From Rhizobium sullae (GTDB lineage: Bacteria > Pseudomonadota > Alphaproteobacteria > Rhizobiales > Rhizobiaceae): a stretch of DNA of 64,000 nucleotides. Position 1 is the stretch's first letter; each line of letters opens with the position of its first letter. The stretch lies in NCBI RefSeq assembly GCF_025200715.1, contig NZ_CP104143.1, positions 3,079,501 to 3,143,500 of the forward strand. The letters are read 5' to 3'. Positions 36,666 through 46,131 of this stretch are shown here, piece by piece. Made by a program: the position numbers and the translations under genes. Under the pieces are notes generated by a model. It worked only from the letters and a program-made list of their open reading frames with translations. It did not search any database and was not told where the DNA came from.

Positions 36666-37498
36666 CGATGAAGATTTTGTATGGAGCGGCACCGGAAGAC
36701 GTCAAAGCCTATGATACGGAACAGCTCCGCAGCGCCTTCCTGATGACGGACCTGTTCCTGCCCGACGCTGTCAATTTCACCTATACGCATGTCGATCGCC
36801 TGCTTCTCGGCGGTGCGATGCCGGTTTCCCAGAGCGTGACCTTCGGCTCCGGCGCCGAGATCGGCACGCCCTATCTCCTGTCTGCCCGCGAAATGGGCAT
36901 TGCCAATCTCGGCGGCACGGGCACCGTAACCGTCGACGGGCGGTCCTTCACGCTGGAAAACCGCGACGTGCTCTATCTCGGCCGCGGTGCGCGCGAGATT
37001 GCCATGGCGAGCCTCTCGGGAAGGAACCCTGCCCGGTTCTACATGAACTCGGTGCCCGCCGGCGCCGACATCCCCCACCGACTGATCAAGAAGGCGGGAT
37101 CGAAGGCTATCGATCTGGGAGACGGCCGCCGATCGAACAAGCGACGGCTCGCCATGTACATTCATCCGGAGGTGACACCGTCCTGCCTGCTATTGATGGG
37201 CATTACCGATCTTGCCGAGGGCAGCGTCTGGAACACCATGCCGCCGCATGTGCACGAGCGCCGGATGGAAGCCTATTGCTATTTCGATATGGCGGCGGAA
37301 GATCGCATCATCCACCTGATGGGCCGCCCGGAAGAAACGCGTCACCTCATCGTCGCCAATGGCGACGCCGTCTTGTCACCCGCTTGGTCTATCCATATGG
37401 GCGCCGGCACCGGCCCCTATGCCTTCGTCTGGGGCATGACCGGAGAAAACCAGGAATATAACGATGTGGCCCCGGTGGCCCTAGCGGAACTGAAATGA
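36662..37498 (+). CDS. kduI: 4-deoxy-L-threo-5-hexosulose-uronate ketol-isomerase
   Basis: Converts 5-dehydro-4-deoxyglucuronate, the product released by GH105 action, to 3-deoxy-D-glycero-2,5-hexodiulosonate. Metal ligands appear as PHVHERRME (His, His, Glu) and WSIHMG. A GTG at 36662 (AAGGA eight bases upstream, four-base overlap with the upstream stop) gives 278 residues, the same length as E. coli KduI; the ATG at 36668 is the alternative. The LGGTGTVTVDG and EETRHLIVANGDAVLSPAWS stretches are conserved. The next pathway step, KduD, is not in the window. Confidence 0.93.
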   Translation: MTMKILYGAAPEDVKAYDTEQLRSAFLMTDLFLPDAVNFTYTHVDRLLLGGAMPVSQSVTFGSGAEIGTPYLLSAREMGIANLGGTGTVTVDGRSFTLENRDVLYLGRGAREIAMASLSGRNPARFYMNSVPAGADIPHRLIKKAGSKAIDLGDGRRSNKRRLAMYIHPEVTPSCLLLMGITDLAEGSVWNTMPPHVHERRMEAYCYFDMAAEDRIIHLMGRPEETRHLIVANGDAVLSPAWSIHMGAGTGPYAFVWGMTGENQEYNDVAPVALAELK

Positions 37499-39978
37499 GC
37501 CCGATGAGATCACTTATGGACCGTGAGCTTAACCCCGGCGAAGCCATCCGCTACTGGCAGCTCGGCGCGATCGCCGAGGAGCGTTTCGACGTTCCCGACG
37601 CCCCGATGAAGGGTGAGATGGACCCGTTCTTCTTCTTGACGAAGCATAAGAACTTCATCCCGCACGAATATCCCTGCCGCACGATCTTCGCCGAAACCTA
37701 TCGCGGCAAGCGGCCGGACGTGCGCGGCGCGTTCGACGCGGCGCGCTGGTGGCTGCCTTTCGGCTCGCCGCGGCTCGATCTCTCCGGCTTCTGGTTCCGC
37801 CCGACGCGACTTGCCACCTTTGCCCGCACATTCATCGCTGCCGAGAAAGCCGGTAGGGCAAAGGTCCGCCTCGGTACTTGTGGCGGCGCGGTTCTCTGGC
37901 TGAATGGCAACGAGACCGGCTGGATGGCGCCCTATAGCCGCAACCTCGAGGCAAAGGCTGAATTCGACCTTCCGCTCAAAGAAGGACTGAACGAGGTCAC
38001 CATCTTCTTCGACGATCTGGCCGAACGCGATGCGCGCTATTTCTTCCAGCTTGATTATCTCGACGGACCGCCGGCAAACGTCGCCGTGCCCGTGCCGATC
38101 GAAGGCAAGATCGCCGAGACGATCGAGGCCGCCCTCGAAAGCATGCATTTCGACAAGACGGCCTATTTCGAAGGCGACATCACACTGCTTCTCGCCGAGC
38201 CCTTACCGGTGGATGTCGATGTCAACGTGGCCGTCGAAGGCGACTTCATGTCGACCGAACGCTTCGACTACGACTTCGTGCTCATGGCCGGCGATGCGCA
38301 TCTGGTCATCGGCCCCTCGGAAAACGCCCCCGCGGACTTCCGTCACTTCCGCATCACGCTGAAGGCCGGCGGCTTCGTCGCCTCGCGCTCGCTCGGCGTC
38401 GAGATCTGCCATGCCGGCCGTCAGGGCGAAGCACCGGCAGCGCTTGCCGAACGGATCACCGAAACGCTGGACGAAATCTCGGAATTCTCCGAGCGCGATA
38501 CCGTCCGCGCCTTTGCGCGGCTGGCAAGCGGCCGCAGTGGCGCCGACACCGATGCTATGATCGAGGAGATCCTACCTTCGATCGAGGATTGCCACGACTG
38601 CGCGGATTTCTCGCTTGTTCCGCTGATCTGGTCGCGCACCGTCTGGGGCAAGGACATCGGCGAGGCGACGCGCGACCGCATCGACCAGGCTATCCTCGGT
38701 TTCCGCTACTGGATGGATGAGCCCGGCAACGATGTGCAATGGTATTTCTCGGAGAACCACGCACTGCTGTTCCACACCTCCGCCTATCTCGCCGGACATC
38801 TTCTGGCCGACAAGACCTTTGCCCGCTCCGGCCGCACAGGCGCCGAGCAGAGCGCCGTTGGCGCTGCCCGTGTTCGCGCCTGGCTCGACCATTTCGAAGC
38901 CTGGGAAATGGCGGAGTTCAACTCCGCCCCCTATTTCCCGATCGACCTCAAGGGGCTGACCGCGCTCGCCGCCCTGTCTCCCGATACCGACATCGCCGAG
39001 CGCGCGCGGAAGGGCATCATTCGCCTATGCGAAGTGATCGGCCGCTCGGCGCATCACGGCATGGTGACGGCAGCGCAGGGGCGTTCCTACGAACACACGC
39101 TCTGCGCCGGCCGTTCTCTGGAGCTTTCGGGTGTTGCCCGTCTACTCTGGGGCAAGGGCTGGTACGGCCGCCGCGTGCACGCGTTGCCGCAGCTCGCTGT
39201 ATGTCTGCGCGACAATGGCCTGACCGTGCCGGAAAACCTTGGCATGGTCGCCTGCCATCAAGCCGACGAGCATCAGGAATGGCGGTTCGCGCAAGGTGAA
39301 AACAGGTTTGCAGCGCTCTATCACTATAAGAGCCGCGATTTCGCCATGGGGTCCGCTGCCCATTACCGCTGGAACGAATGGGGGTACCAGGAAACCGTGC
39401 TGCATCTGCGGCTCGGCAAGCGGCCAGAAGCGACCGTCTGGATCAACCATCCCGGTGAAACGATTCAGTTCGGGTACGGTCGGCCGTCCTTTTGGGGTGG
39501 TTGCGGCACCCTCCCTCGCGCCCACCAGTACCGAGCGCTAGCCGTACTCGACTTTTCCACCTTTGAAGAGCAGCCGGATTTCACCCATGCTTGGTTTCCG
39601 GTTGGCGAGTTTGACGAGAGCAGCGTCAATGGAACCCTTGCGCTGGCGCGCTGCGGGAACGGCGCGATGATGTTGCGCGGCAGCACCGATCTCGTTGCGA
39701 TCAAGGATGGTCCATCCGCCAATGCGGAACTGCGCCAATACGGCAGAAAAACCCGCTGGATCGTTCGGGTCTGCGAGGCCTCCACCCTTGCCGCGGTGGA
39801 AGCCCGGTTCACGGCTCTTGCAGTCGAGGAGAAGGAAGACGGCTCGCTCGCTATCGAGGACCCGGAATACGGCACAGTAACATTTCGCGCCGACGGTTCG
39901 GTCGAGGCCGAGGGCCGCACCATTTCGCCCAAGGACTTCACGGTTGCCGGCGAGGTCGCCATGCTGGCTGCCAACTGA
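37495..39978 (+). CDS. Large unrecognised protein of the pectin-type operon, probable alpha-toroid carbohydrate-active enzyme
   Basis: 827 residues, ATGA overlap with kduI. I do not recognise the family. By eye there is a beta-rich first part, with a jelly-roll-like stretch near residues 95-185. A helical middle (about 300-600) includes WYFSENHALLFHTSAYLAGHLL and HGMVTAAQGRSYEH, and a beta-rich tail follows. This beta, alpha/alpha-toroid, beta order is that of several polysaccharide lyases and uronosidases. No signal peptide, so a cytoplasmic enzyme. Its place between KduI and a sugar binding protein suggests it splits an imported uronic-acid oligosaccharide. The enzyme class is inference; coding status is certain. 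Confidence 0.75.
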   Translation: MSPMRSLMDRELNPGEAIRYWQLGAIAEERFDVPDAPMKGEMDPFFFLTKHKNFIPHEYPCRTIFAETYRGKRPDVRGAFDAARWWLPFGSPRLDLSGFWFRPTRLATFARTFIAAEKAGRAKVRLGTCGGAVLWLNGNETGWMAPYSRNLEAKAEFDLPLKEGLNEVTIFFDDLAERDARYFFQLDYLDGPPANVAVPVPIEGKIAETIEAALESMHFDKTAYFEGDITLLLAEPLPVDVDVNVAVEGDFMSTERFDYDFVLMAGDAHLVIGPSENAPADFRHFRITLKAGGFVASRSLGVEICHAGRQGEAPAALAERITETLDEISEFSERDTVRAFARLASGRSGADTDAMIEEILPSIEDCHDCADFSLVPLIWSRTVWGKDIGEATRDRIDQAILGFRYWMDEPGNDVQWYFSENHALLFHTSAYLAGHLLADKTFARSGRTGAEQSAVGAARVRAWLDHFEAWEMAEFNSAPYFPIDLKGLTALAALSPDTDIAERARKGIIRLCEVIGRSAHHGMVTAAQGRSYEHTLCAGRSLELSGVARLLWGKGWYGRRVHALPQLAVCLRDNGLTVPENLGMVACHQADEHQEWRFAQGENRFAALYHYKSRDFAMGSAAHYRWNEWGYQETVLHLRLGKRPEATVWINHPGETIQFGYGRPSFWGGCGTLPRAHQYRALAVLDFSTFEEQPDFTHAWFPVGEFDESSVNGTLALARCGNGAMMLRGSTDLVAIKDGPSANAELRQYGRKTRWIVRVCEASTLAAVEARFTALAVEEKEDGSLAIEDPEYGTVTFRADGSVEAEGRTISPKDFTVAGEVAMLAAN

Positions 39979-40062
39979 TAGCAAAACGCCTGGTAGGAGA
40001 AACCGGCGCGACGTTTACCTGCGAGCGGGAGAAGGGCTCGTGCACGGAAGAGGAGGAAGACA

Positions 40063-41331
40063 ATGCGAAAGACCAGAACACTGCTGGCGGCGCTTGCCGT
40101 CGGGCTTTTGACGTCGACGGCGGCACTCGCCGGCGACGTCCGCATCATGTGGTATTCCGATGGCGTCGAGGGCGAGGTGCTGAAAGACCTGCTCGACCGC
40201 TTCATGAAGGAAAATCCCGGGATCAACGTCGTGCTCGACAACGTGTCGTACACGGTCGTGCGCGAACAGCTGCCAGTGCAGCTTGAAGCCGGCGACGGTC
40301 CGGATATCGCCCGCGTCACCAACCTGAAGGCAATGAGCCAGCATTGGCTCGATCTTCGCCCACTGGTCGCCGACGCCGCCTACTGGGACACGAATTTCGG
40401 CGCTCAGGCCGACTGGATGCGTCCGGATGGGTCCAACCAGATTTCCGGCTTCATGACGCAGATCACGCTTGCCGGCGGTTTTGCCAACAAGACGCTGTTC
40501 GACCAGGCGGGCATTGCCATGCCGGGCAAGGATGCGACCTGGGACGACTGGGCCCGGGCCTCCAAGCAGGTCGCCGAAAGCCAGCAGGTGCCTTTCGCCA
40601 TGGCGCTTGACCGATCCGGTCACCGCTTGAGCGGGCCGATCCTAGCCTATGGCTCGAACTACATCGGTGCCGACGGAAAACCCGCTCCGCTGGATGACGG
40701 CGCCAAGGCGTTCATCGAAAAATTCGTCGGCTGGGTCGGCGACGGAACGATGAGCAAGGACGTCTGGGTGTCTGCAGCTGGCTCGACCTACCGCGCCGGA
40801 GCCGACGATTTCATCAACGGCCAGCTTGCCTACTACTATTCCGGCTCCTGGCAGGTCCCGAACTTCTCGACCAAGATCGGCTCGAACTTCGACTGGGTCG
40901 CAACCGGCAGCCCTTGCGGTCCAGCAAATTGCACCGGCATGACCGGCGGCGCTGGGCTGGTCGCGGTCAAATACACCAAGAATCCGACCGAAGTGGCCAA
41001 GGTCATGGATTATCTGGCACGCGAAGACATCGTGAAGGAATTTTCCGAACGCACGCTGTTCCTGCCTGCGCACAAAGGCGTGGTCGAAAAGGGTCTGGAT
41101 TTCAAGACTGACGATGCACAGGCAAAGGCAGCCCTGAACATCTTCGTCGGGGCGACCGGCTCGCTTTCAGATATCGCCCGAAAGCTGCCCGGCTGGTTCT
41201 GGTCGGACACCTACTATGCGGCGCTGGTCACACGAGTGAGCCAGGCAGCGGCGGGCGAAATGCCGCTGGCCGAAGCCTACACCCGTATCGATGCGGACAT
41301 TGCGGCCAAGATCAAGGACTCGGGCCGCTAA
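40063..41331 (+). CDS. Sugar ABC importer periplasmic binding protein, pectin-type operon
   Basis: 422-residue family 1 binder. The ATG at 40063 follows GAGGAGGAAG and opens a signal peptide (MRKTRTLLAALAVGLLTSTAALA). The mature start GDVRIMWYSDGVEGEVLKDLL and the DGPDIARVTNLKAM segment are typical. Given the catabolic genes upstream, the ligand is probably an unsaturated galacturonide or rhamnogalacturonide. A strong hairpin follows the stop. Confidence 0.9.
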   Translation: MRKTRTLLAALAVGLLTSTAALAGDVRIMWYSDGVEGEVLKDLLDRFMKENPGINVVLDNVSYTVVREQLPVQLEAGDGPDIARVTNLKAMSQHWLDLRPLVADAAYWDTNFGAQADWMRPDGSNQISGFMTQITLAGGFANKTLFDQAGIAMPGKDATWDDWARASKQVAESQQVPFAMALDRSGHRLSGPILAYGSNYIGADGKPAPLDDGAKAFIEKFVGWVGDGTMSKDVWVSAAGSTYRAGADDFINGQLAYYYSGSWQVPNFSTKIGSNFDWVATGSPCGPANCTGMTGGAGLVAVKYTKNPTEVAKVMDYLAREDIVKEFSERTLFLPAHKGVVEKGLDFKTDDAQAKAALNIFVGATGSLSDIARKLPGWFWSDTYYAALVTRVSQAAAGEMPLAEAYTRIDADIAAKIKDSGR

Positions 41332-41335
41332 CAGT

Positions 41336-41376
41336 GAGGCGAGCAGCGGCAGCAAAACTGCGTCGCCGCTCGCCTC
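41336..41376 (+). terminator. Intercistronic hairpin between binding protein and permease
   Basis: GAGGCGAGC(AGC)GGC pairs with GCCGCTCGCCTC, 12 paired bases with a three-base bulge, directly after the binding-protein stop. No T-run. Third case in this window of a stem between a sugar-binding gene and the permeases behind it. Confidence 0.5.
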
Positions 41377-41462
41377 CCACTTGCACGTCTTGAGAAGCAA
41401 TTTGCAAACTGCGACAGCAGCTGGAAACGAGTAAGTTTCCACCTGCCGCTGGGAGGTGGGCA

Positions 41463-42491
41463 ATGAACGCAGATGTTCCCGGAAAAACCGGCTCCGGTAT
41501 TGGCGAAGTCGTTCTCGCGCCGGTGCGCTTCACGATGGGGCTGATCGACGCGCCGCTGCGGTGGTTGCAAAGGGTCACCGGGATCAGCGGCATGGCGGCC
41601 TTTTTCCTGCTGCCAAACATGCTGATCTTCGGCATCTTCGTTCTTCTGCCCTTCTTCATCAACTTCGCCTATTCGATGACCGGTGGGACTGCCCTCTTCC
41701 TGCCGGATCGCAGCTTCGTCGGCGGCGATCAATATGCCCGGCTGTTCGACTGCACGAACTATCTCAATGCCAATAGCTGCGCCGAAGACACGTTCTGGAC
41801 GGCGGTCGGCAATACCGGCTGGTTCGTCATCATCCAGGTTACCCTGATGATCGCCGTCTCGCTCGTGACCGCGCTGATCCTCAACCGTGAGCTGGCGGCG
41901 CGCAGCTTCTGGCGGGCGGTGTTCTTCTTTCCGGTGCTGTTGTCGCCTGTTGTTGTCGGCCTGATCTGGAAATGGATCCTGCAGCGCCAGGGCCTGATGA
42001 ACTTCGGCCTCTACGGTTTCGGCTTTGATCCCTATGCCTGGCTGAACGATCGCAACTGGGCCTTTGCCGCCACGATCGGCGTGTCGATCTGGGCGCATAT
42101 GGGCTTTTACACGCTGATCCTGCTCGCCGGCCTGCAGGCGATCCCGAAGGATCTTTACGAAGCCGCCGAAATGGATGGCACCCGGCCGACGCGGGCGTTC
42201 CTACGCATCACCATGCCGCTGCTTGCGCCCAACCTGCTCGTCGTGGTCGTCCTCGTCCTTATTAAGGCCGTGCAGATCTTCGACGAAGTCTACGTCTTGA
42301 CAGGCGGCGGACCGGGCACCAGCACGCTCTACCTCACCCAGTATATCTACGAGACCGGCTTTGCCACGCAGTTGCGCAATCCTGGGCTTGCCGCGGCGGC
42401 CTCGATCCTCATGGGTGTCGTCCTCGTCGTGCTGACGCTGATGCAGCTCGGCCTCAGCCGCTCCAGTGAAAAGAAAGGAGCCCGCAAATGA
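41463..42491 (+). CDS. Carbohydrate ABC permease, MalF-type, pectin-type operon
   Basis: 342 residues with a long cytoplasmic N terminus (about 40 residues) before the first span GMAAFFLLPNMLIFGIFVLLP. The EAA loop reads KDLYEAAEMDGTRPTRAFLR. The ATG at 41463 follows GGGAGGTGGG. The 131-base gap from the binding-protein gene holds the hairpin. Confidence 0.9.
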   Translation: MNADVPGKTGSGIGEVVLAPVRFTMGLIDAPLRWLQRVTGISGMAAFFLLPNMLIFGIFVLLPFFINFAYSMTGGTALFLPDRSFVGGDQYARLFDCTNYLNANSCAEDTFWTAVGNTGWFVIIQVTLMIAVSLVTALILNRELAARSFWRAVFFFPVLLSPVVVGLIWKWILQRQGLMNFGLYGFGFDPYAWLNDRNWAFAATIGVSIWAHMGFYTLILLAGLQAIPKDLYEAAEMDGTRPTRAFLRITMPLLAPNLLVVVVLVLIKAVQIFDEVYVLTGGGPGTSTLYLTQYIYETGFATQLRNPGLAAAASILMGVVLVVLTLMQLGLSRSSEKKGARK

Positions 42492-43540
42492 GCCGCGTTG
42501 CCGAATTCATCCTGCGCCGCAAGGGCGGCAAGCGCTGGCACTGGACGGACATCGTCACCTGGGTCTGGCTCGTCGGCGGCCTGTTCGTCATGTTCGGCCC
42601 GGCCGTCTGGCTCGTCGGCTCGTCATTCAAGTCGCCGGCAGCCCTTGCCGAATTCCCGCCGACTATCTTGCCCTACGTCACTCAGAAAGTGACGGTCGAA
42701 GGCTATGACAAGCCGCTCGATCTCTACAACGTCACGCTGCCGGATGGCAGCAAGGCGACACTCGCCGAAGTCCGGCGCATCGGCATCGTGAGCCAGATGA
42801 TCGATCCGCAAAAACCGGGCGAGATCGTCAAGGTCAACATCTCGCAGCGCACCCCGGTTCGCGAAATGTCGTTCGCGTCGGAGAACTATACCGAACCCTT
42901 CACCCATTTCGATTTCGTCCGCTATCTGTGGAATTCCGTCTTCGTGACGGTAACGGCAACGCTGATTACGCTCGTGGTCAATTCAATGGCGGCCTTTGCG
43001 CTCAGCAAATACGAGTTTCGCGGCCGGACCTTTGCCATGCTGCTCATCCTTGCCACTCTGATGGTGCCCCTCTCGGTGATCATGGTACCGCTCTATTCGA
43101 TCGTCTCGGCGCTTGGCCTCTTCAACAATCTCTGGGGCGTCATCCTGCCGACCGTGGCGACGCCGACCGGCGTGTTCATCCTGCGCCAGTACATGCTGAC
43201 CATTCCCGACGAATTGATCGACGCGGCCCGCATGGACAAGGCGTCGGAATGGCAGATCTATTGGCGCATCATCCTGCCCTTGACCGCACCCGCGCTCGCC
43301 GTTCTTGCGATCTTCTCCGTGGTCTGGCGCTGGAACGACTTCCTCTGGCCGCTGATCGTGCTATCGCGCAAGGAACTCTATACTCTGCAGGTTGGCCTCA
43401 GCATCTATTCCGGCGAGCTCAATGTGCAGTGGCATTTCATCCTGGCGATGACGGTAGTGACGATGATCCCAGTCGTCCTCGTCTTCATCTTCCTGCAGCG
43501 CTTCATCACCACCGGCATTGCCGGAACCGGACTGAAATAG
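42488..43540 (+). CDS. Carbohydrate ABC permease, MalG-type, with an enlarged periplasmic loop
   Basis: 350 residues, ATGA overlap with the upstream permease. Typical MalG-type permeases are about 280 residues; the surplus lies between the first and second spans. There, residues about 55-140 contain a polar, beta-looking insert (including [21 protein letters not shown] and [13 protein letters not shown]). The EAA loop [20 protein letters not shown] is normal. The insert could contact the binding protein, as the P2 loop does in MalF; this is inference. Confidence 0.9.
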   Translation: MSRVAEFILRRKGGKRWHWTDIVTWVWLVGGLFVMFGPAVWLVGSSFKSPAALAEFPPTILPYVTQKVTVEGYDKPLDLYNVTLPDGSKATLAEVRRIGIVSQMIDPQKPGEIVKVNISQRTPVREMSFASENYTEPFTHFDFVRYLWNSVFVTVTATLITLVVNSMAAFALSKYEFRGRTFAMLLILATLMVPLSVIMVPLYSIVSALGLFNNLWGVILPTVATPTGVFILRQYMLTIPDELIDAARMDKASEWQIYWRIILPLTAPALAVLAIFSVVWRWNDFLWPLIVLSRKELYTLQVGLSIYSGELNVQWHFILAMTVVTMIPVVLVFIFLQRFITTGIAGTGLK

Positions 43541-43551
43541 AGGAGGCCGTC

Positions 43552-44625
43552 ATGGGTCATATCAAGCTCACCAATGTGACGAAATCCTTCGGGGCGGTGG
43601 ACGTGCTCCATGGCATCAACCTGGAGATCAAGGACGGGGAACTGGTCGTCTTCGTCGGGCCCTCCGGTTGCGGCAAGTCGACACTGCTTCGCATGATTGC
43701 CGGGCTCGAAAAGCCGACAGGCGGCGAACTCGCCATCGACGGCAAGGTGGTCAACACTATCCCGGCCGCCGACCGCGGCCTTGCCATGGTGTTCCAGTCC
43801 TATGCGCTCTATCCGCATATGAGCGTGCGCCAGAACCTCGCCTTCGGCCTGGAAAACACCAAGATGCCTAAGGCGGAGATCGCCGAGCGTATCGGCGAAG
43901 CCGCGCGCATGCTGGAGATAGAGGCCTATCTCGACCGGCGACCGGGCCAGCTCTCTGGCGGCCAGCGCCAGCGTGTCGCCATCGGTCGCGCCATCGTGCG
44001 CAGGCCAGTCGCCTTCCTGCTCGACGAACCGCTGTCCAACCTCGACGCCGAGCTGCGCGGCTCAACGCGCGCTGAGCTTGCAGCACTCCATGCCCGGCTT
44101 GCGGCGACAATGATCTACGTTACCCACGACCAGGTCGAGGCGATGACACTGGCGGACCGGATCGTCGTGCTGCGCGCCGGCCGGATCGAGCAGGTCGGCA
44201 CGCCGCTCGAACTCTACAATTCACCGGCCAACCGCTTCGTTGCGGGCTTCATCGGCTCGCCGCACATGAATTTCCTCGAAACAACGGTCGAATCCGTGCA
44301 GTCCGGCAGGGCAGTTGCCGCGTTGCCCGGCGGGCAACGGATCGAGCTTCCGGTCAACGGCACCAATCTCGGCCATGGCGCGCGGGTCACGGTCGGCGTG
44401 CGGCCCCACCATATTGCGGTTGGCAGCGAGCCGACCGCCATTCCGGCCAAGATCAGGCTCGTGGAAGCGCTCGGCTCGGAAACCGTCATCCATGCTGATG
44501 TAGCCGGGCAGAAGGTTCTGGTGGTCGCACCTGGCCAGCACAACCTGACGATCGGGAGCGAGCTCCGCCTGTCGCTCTCGGCCGCACCGCTTCATCTGTT
44601 CAACGAGAAGGGCCTGCGCCTTTAG
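43552..44625 (+). CDS. Sugar ABC importer ATPase, pectin-type operon
   Basis: 357-residue MalK-type ATPase with intact [35 protein letters not shown] and VTHDQVEA motifs and a C-terminal TOBE region. The ATG at 43552 follows GAGGAGG, 11 bases after the permease stop. Last gene of the seven-gene operon. Confidence 0.92.
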   Translation: MGHIKLTNVTKSFGAVDVLHGINLEIKDGELVVFVGPSGCGKSTLLRMIAGLEKPTGGELAIDGKVVNTIPAADRGLAMVFQSYALYPHMSVRQNLAFGLENTKMPKAEIAERIGEAARMLEIEAYLDRRPGQLSGGQRQRVAIGRAIVRRPVAFLLDEPLSNLDAELRGSTRAELAALHARLAATMIYVTHDQVEAMTLADRIVVLRAGRIEQVGTPLELYNSPANRFVAGFIGSPHMNFLETTVESVQSGRAVAALPGGQRIELPVNGTNLGHGARVTVGVRPHHIAVGSEPTAIPAKIRLVEALGSETVIHADVAGQKVLVVAPGQHNLTIGSELRLSLSAAPLHLFNEKGLRL

Positions 44626-44644
44626 AAAATACTCCCGGCGTTAA

Positions 44645-44667
44645 CGCAGAAGGTGCGAATGTTTTTT
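44645..44667 (+). terminator. Weak intrinsic terminator after the pectin-type operon
   Basis: Short stem CGCA/TGCG with loop GAAGG, followed four bases later by six T residues. It lies 20 bases after the ATPase stop. The stem is only four base pairs, so the call rests mainly on position and T-run. Confidence 0.35.
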
Positions 44668-44824
44668 AAACGAGCTCATTGGCCTGGGCCTCACAGGCCG
44701 TGATCTGGTTCACGTGACGATCAAATTCTTCGCGGCCCATTGCTAAAATGCCATCGGATTTATTCACCTGGTGTTTCACCGAAGCCCTTAAAGGTAGCGA
44801 CCACTGCAAAAGCTCCGTTAACCG

Positions 44825-45583
44825 ATGACTCTGCAATTTCGTTGTCGCCAGGCCGTAATCGCCCCGCATATCAAGATGTCAACGCTCCGCGCCCTTGCCT
44901 CTGCGACTGGAGCGACCGTGGTCGTTTGGGCACTGAGCCTGCTTTTTCCCGAACCTCCATTTTGGGTGGAATTGACCGCCGTGGCGTTAATATCGGCTGC
45001 TGTCACATTTCGGTTTCAATTGGCAATCTCTCGGCGCAACGAAGCGCTTCGTGATACCCAAAAAGAACTTCAGTACGCGCTCCGTCATGATCCCGTCACG
45101 GATACATTGCGCGCCAGCGAATTTGCGAACTCAGTCGAGCAAGCGATAGACCGCAGGCGCGTGAGCGGCGCGGAAAACCCGGATGGTGTCATGCTCGTTC
45201 TCAATGTCGGTAATTTCGATGAGATCAGTCGTCGCTATGGTCCGCAATGGGCCGATACGCTGCTTCAATCGATTGTTCGGATCGTACATTCTTCCCTGCG
45301 CTATGGTGATCTCGTCGCCCGCCTTGCCTCCGACGAACTCGGCATCTATTTGCCCGGCACAACAACGGAAAATGCCAGCAACATCTGCGAGCGCATCCGC
45401 GCGCGGGTGCAAGAAACCACGTTCACAGCCGGACAAGAGCGCCAGATATCGGTGACGGTGCGGCTTGGCGGTACAAGGCTTGAGGATCAGGCTGACTTTC
45501 AGGCACTCCGTGAGGCCGCTAACCGCGCCGCCCTCGCGGAGGAAGAAGCTGGCCCACCCCTATTCCGGGAGCTGTTCTCGTGA
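44825..45583 (+). CDS. Membrane protein with degenerate GGDEF domain
   Basis: 252 residues. Two hydrophobic segments near residues 20-40 and 48-68 lead into a GGDEF-fold domain (ALRHDPVTDTLRASEF at its start, similar to the usual DxLTGLxNR region). The active-site signature reads RLASDELGIYL where RxGGDEFxxLL is expected. The Gly-Gly is lost, so diguanylate cyclase activity is doubtful and a binding or regulatory role is more likely. The ATG at 44825 has no clear ribosome site; the ATG at 44876, directly before the first span, is an alternative. Confidence 0.75.
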   Translation: MTLQFRCRQAVIAPHIKMSTLRALASATGATVVVWALSLLFPEPPFWVELTAVALISAAVTFRFQLAISRRNEALRDTQKELQYALRHDPVTDTLRASEFANSVEQAIDRRRVSGAENPDGVMLVLNVGNFDEISRRYGPQWADTLLQSIVRIVHSSLRYGDLVARLASDELGIYLPGTTTENASNICERIRARVQETTFTAGQERQISVTVRLGGTRLEDQADFQALREAANRAALAEEEAGPPLFRELFS

Positions 45584-45769
45584 ACGAGAGGCTTTAGCTA
45601 GTTTCCATCCATAAATGGCTGGTTTTTCTTGTGCTTGCAGCACGTTGGGTTCTGCTTGGCGGCTGCTTTGAAGCCATGCGGTGTGGCTCATGGGTGCAAA
45701 TTTGGGCGGCGAGGATTTCTGGTGGAAATGCGCGCATTGGCAACTGCCGGCGTTTTCGCCGGTCCGGTT

Positions 45770-45925
45770 TCAGCTGCCGACATGGGAAGTCAGCGATCTG
45801 AGGCGGGCGAGATTGTAAGCGACTACCGAGGACCAAACTAAGTCTTGAAGTGGTCGAGCCCACGCCAGGTGCAGAGCACCAAGCCATAGGCGCGTTTCAG
45901 GCAAGAGACGCCGGCCTGACTTAAT
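45770..45925 (-). pseudogene. Transposase C-terminal remnant, frameshifted
   Basis: Read leftward, one frame gives CLKRAYGLVLCTWRGLDHFKT and the next frame continues VWSSVVAYNLARLRSLTS before a stop. Together these match the C-terminal end of a transposase of a kind common in rhizobia (ending in a YVWSSVVAYNLAL-type motif). A single base missing around 45840 separates the two frames. No N-terminal part remains. The surrounding 45584-46131 has no other gene, and its right half is strongly AT-rich. Family assignment is from memory. Confidence 0.65.
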
Positions 45926-46131
45926 CGTGATTTTCACAAAATAAATATACAAAGAATAAAAGAAACGCACGAAGTATACGTTGAGATGCATCGAAATATC
46001 TAAATATATAATGGCAATATAACTTGAATATATTCTGACCATATCAGAGCGAATGCCCTTCTTTCGCCACAGAATAACAAAATTCTCCGCTGCGTGCTGA
46101 TCGTTTCAGCGCCAGGAAAGGAGGATTCCAA

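Noticed and set aside
44666..44869. 67-codon open frame on the minus strand between the ATPase and GGDEF genes
   Set aside because: No ribosome site, overlaps the start of the GGDEF gene, and no recognised motif; kept out for lack of support.
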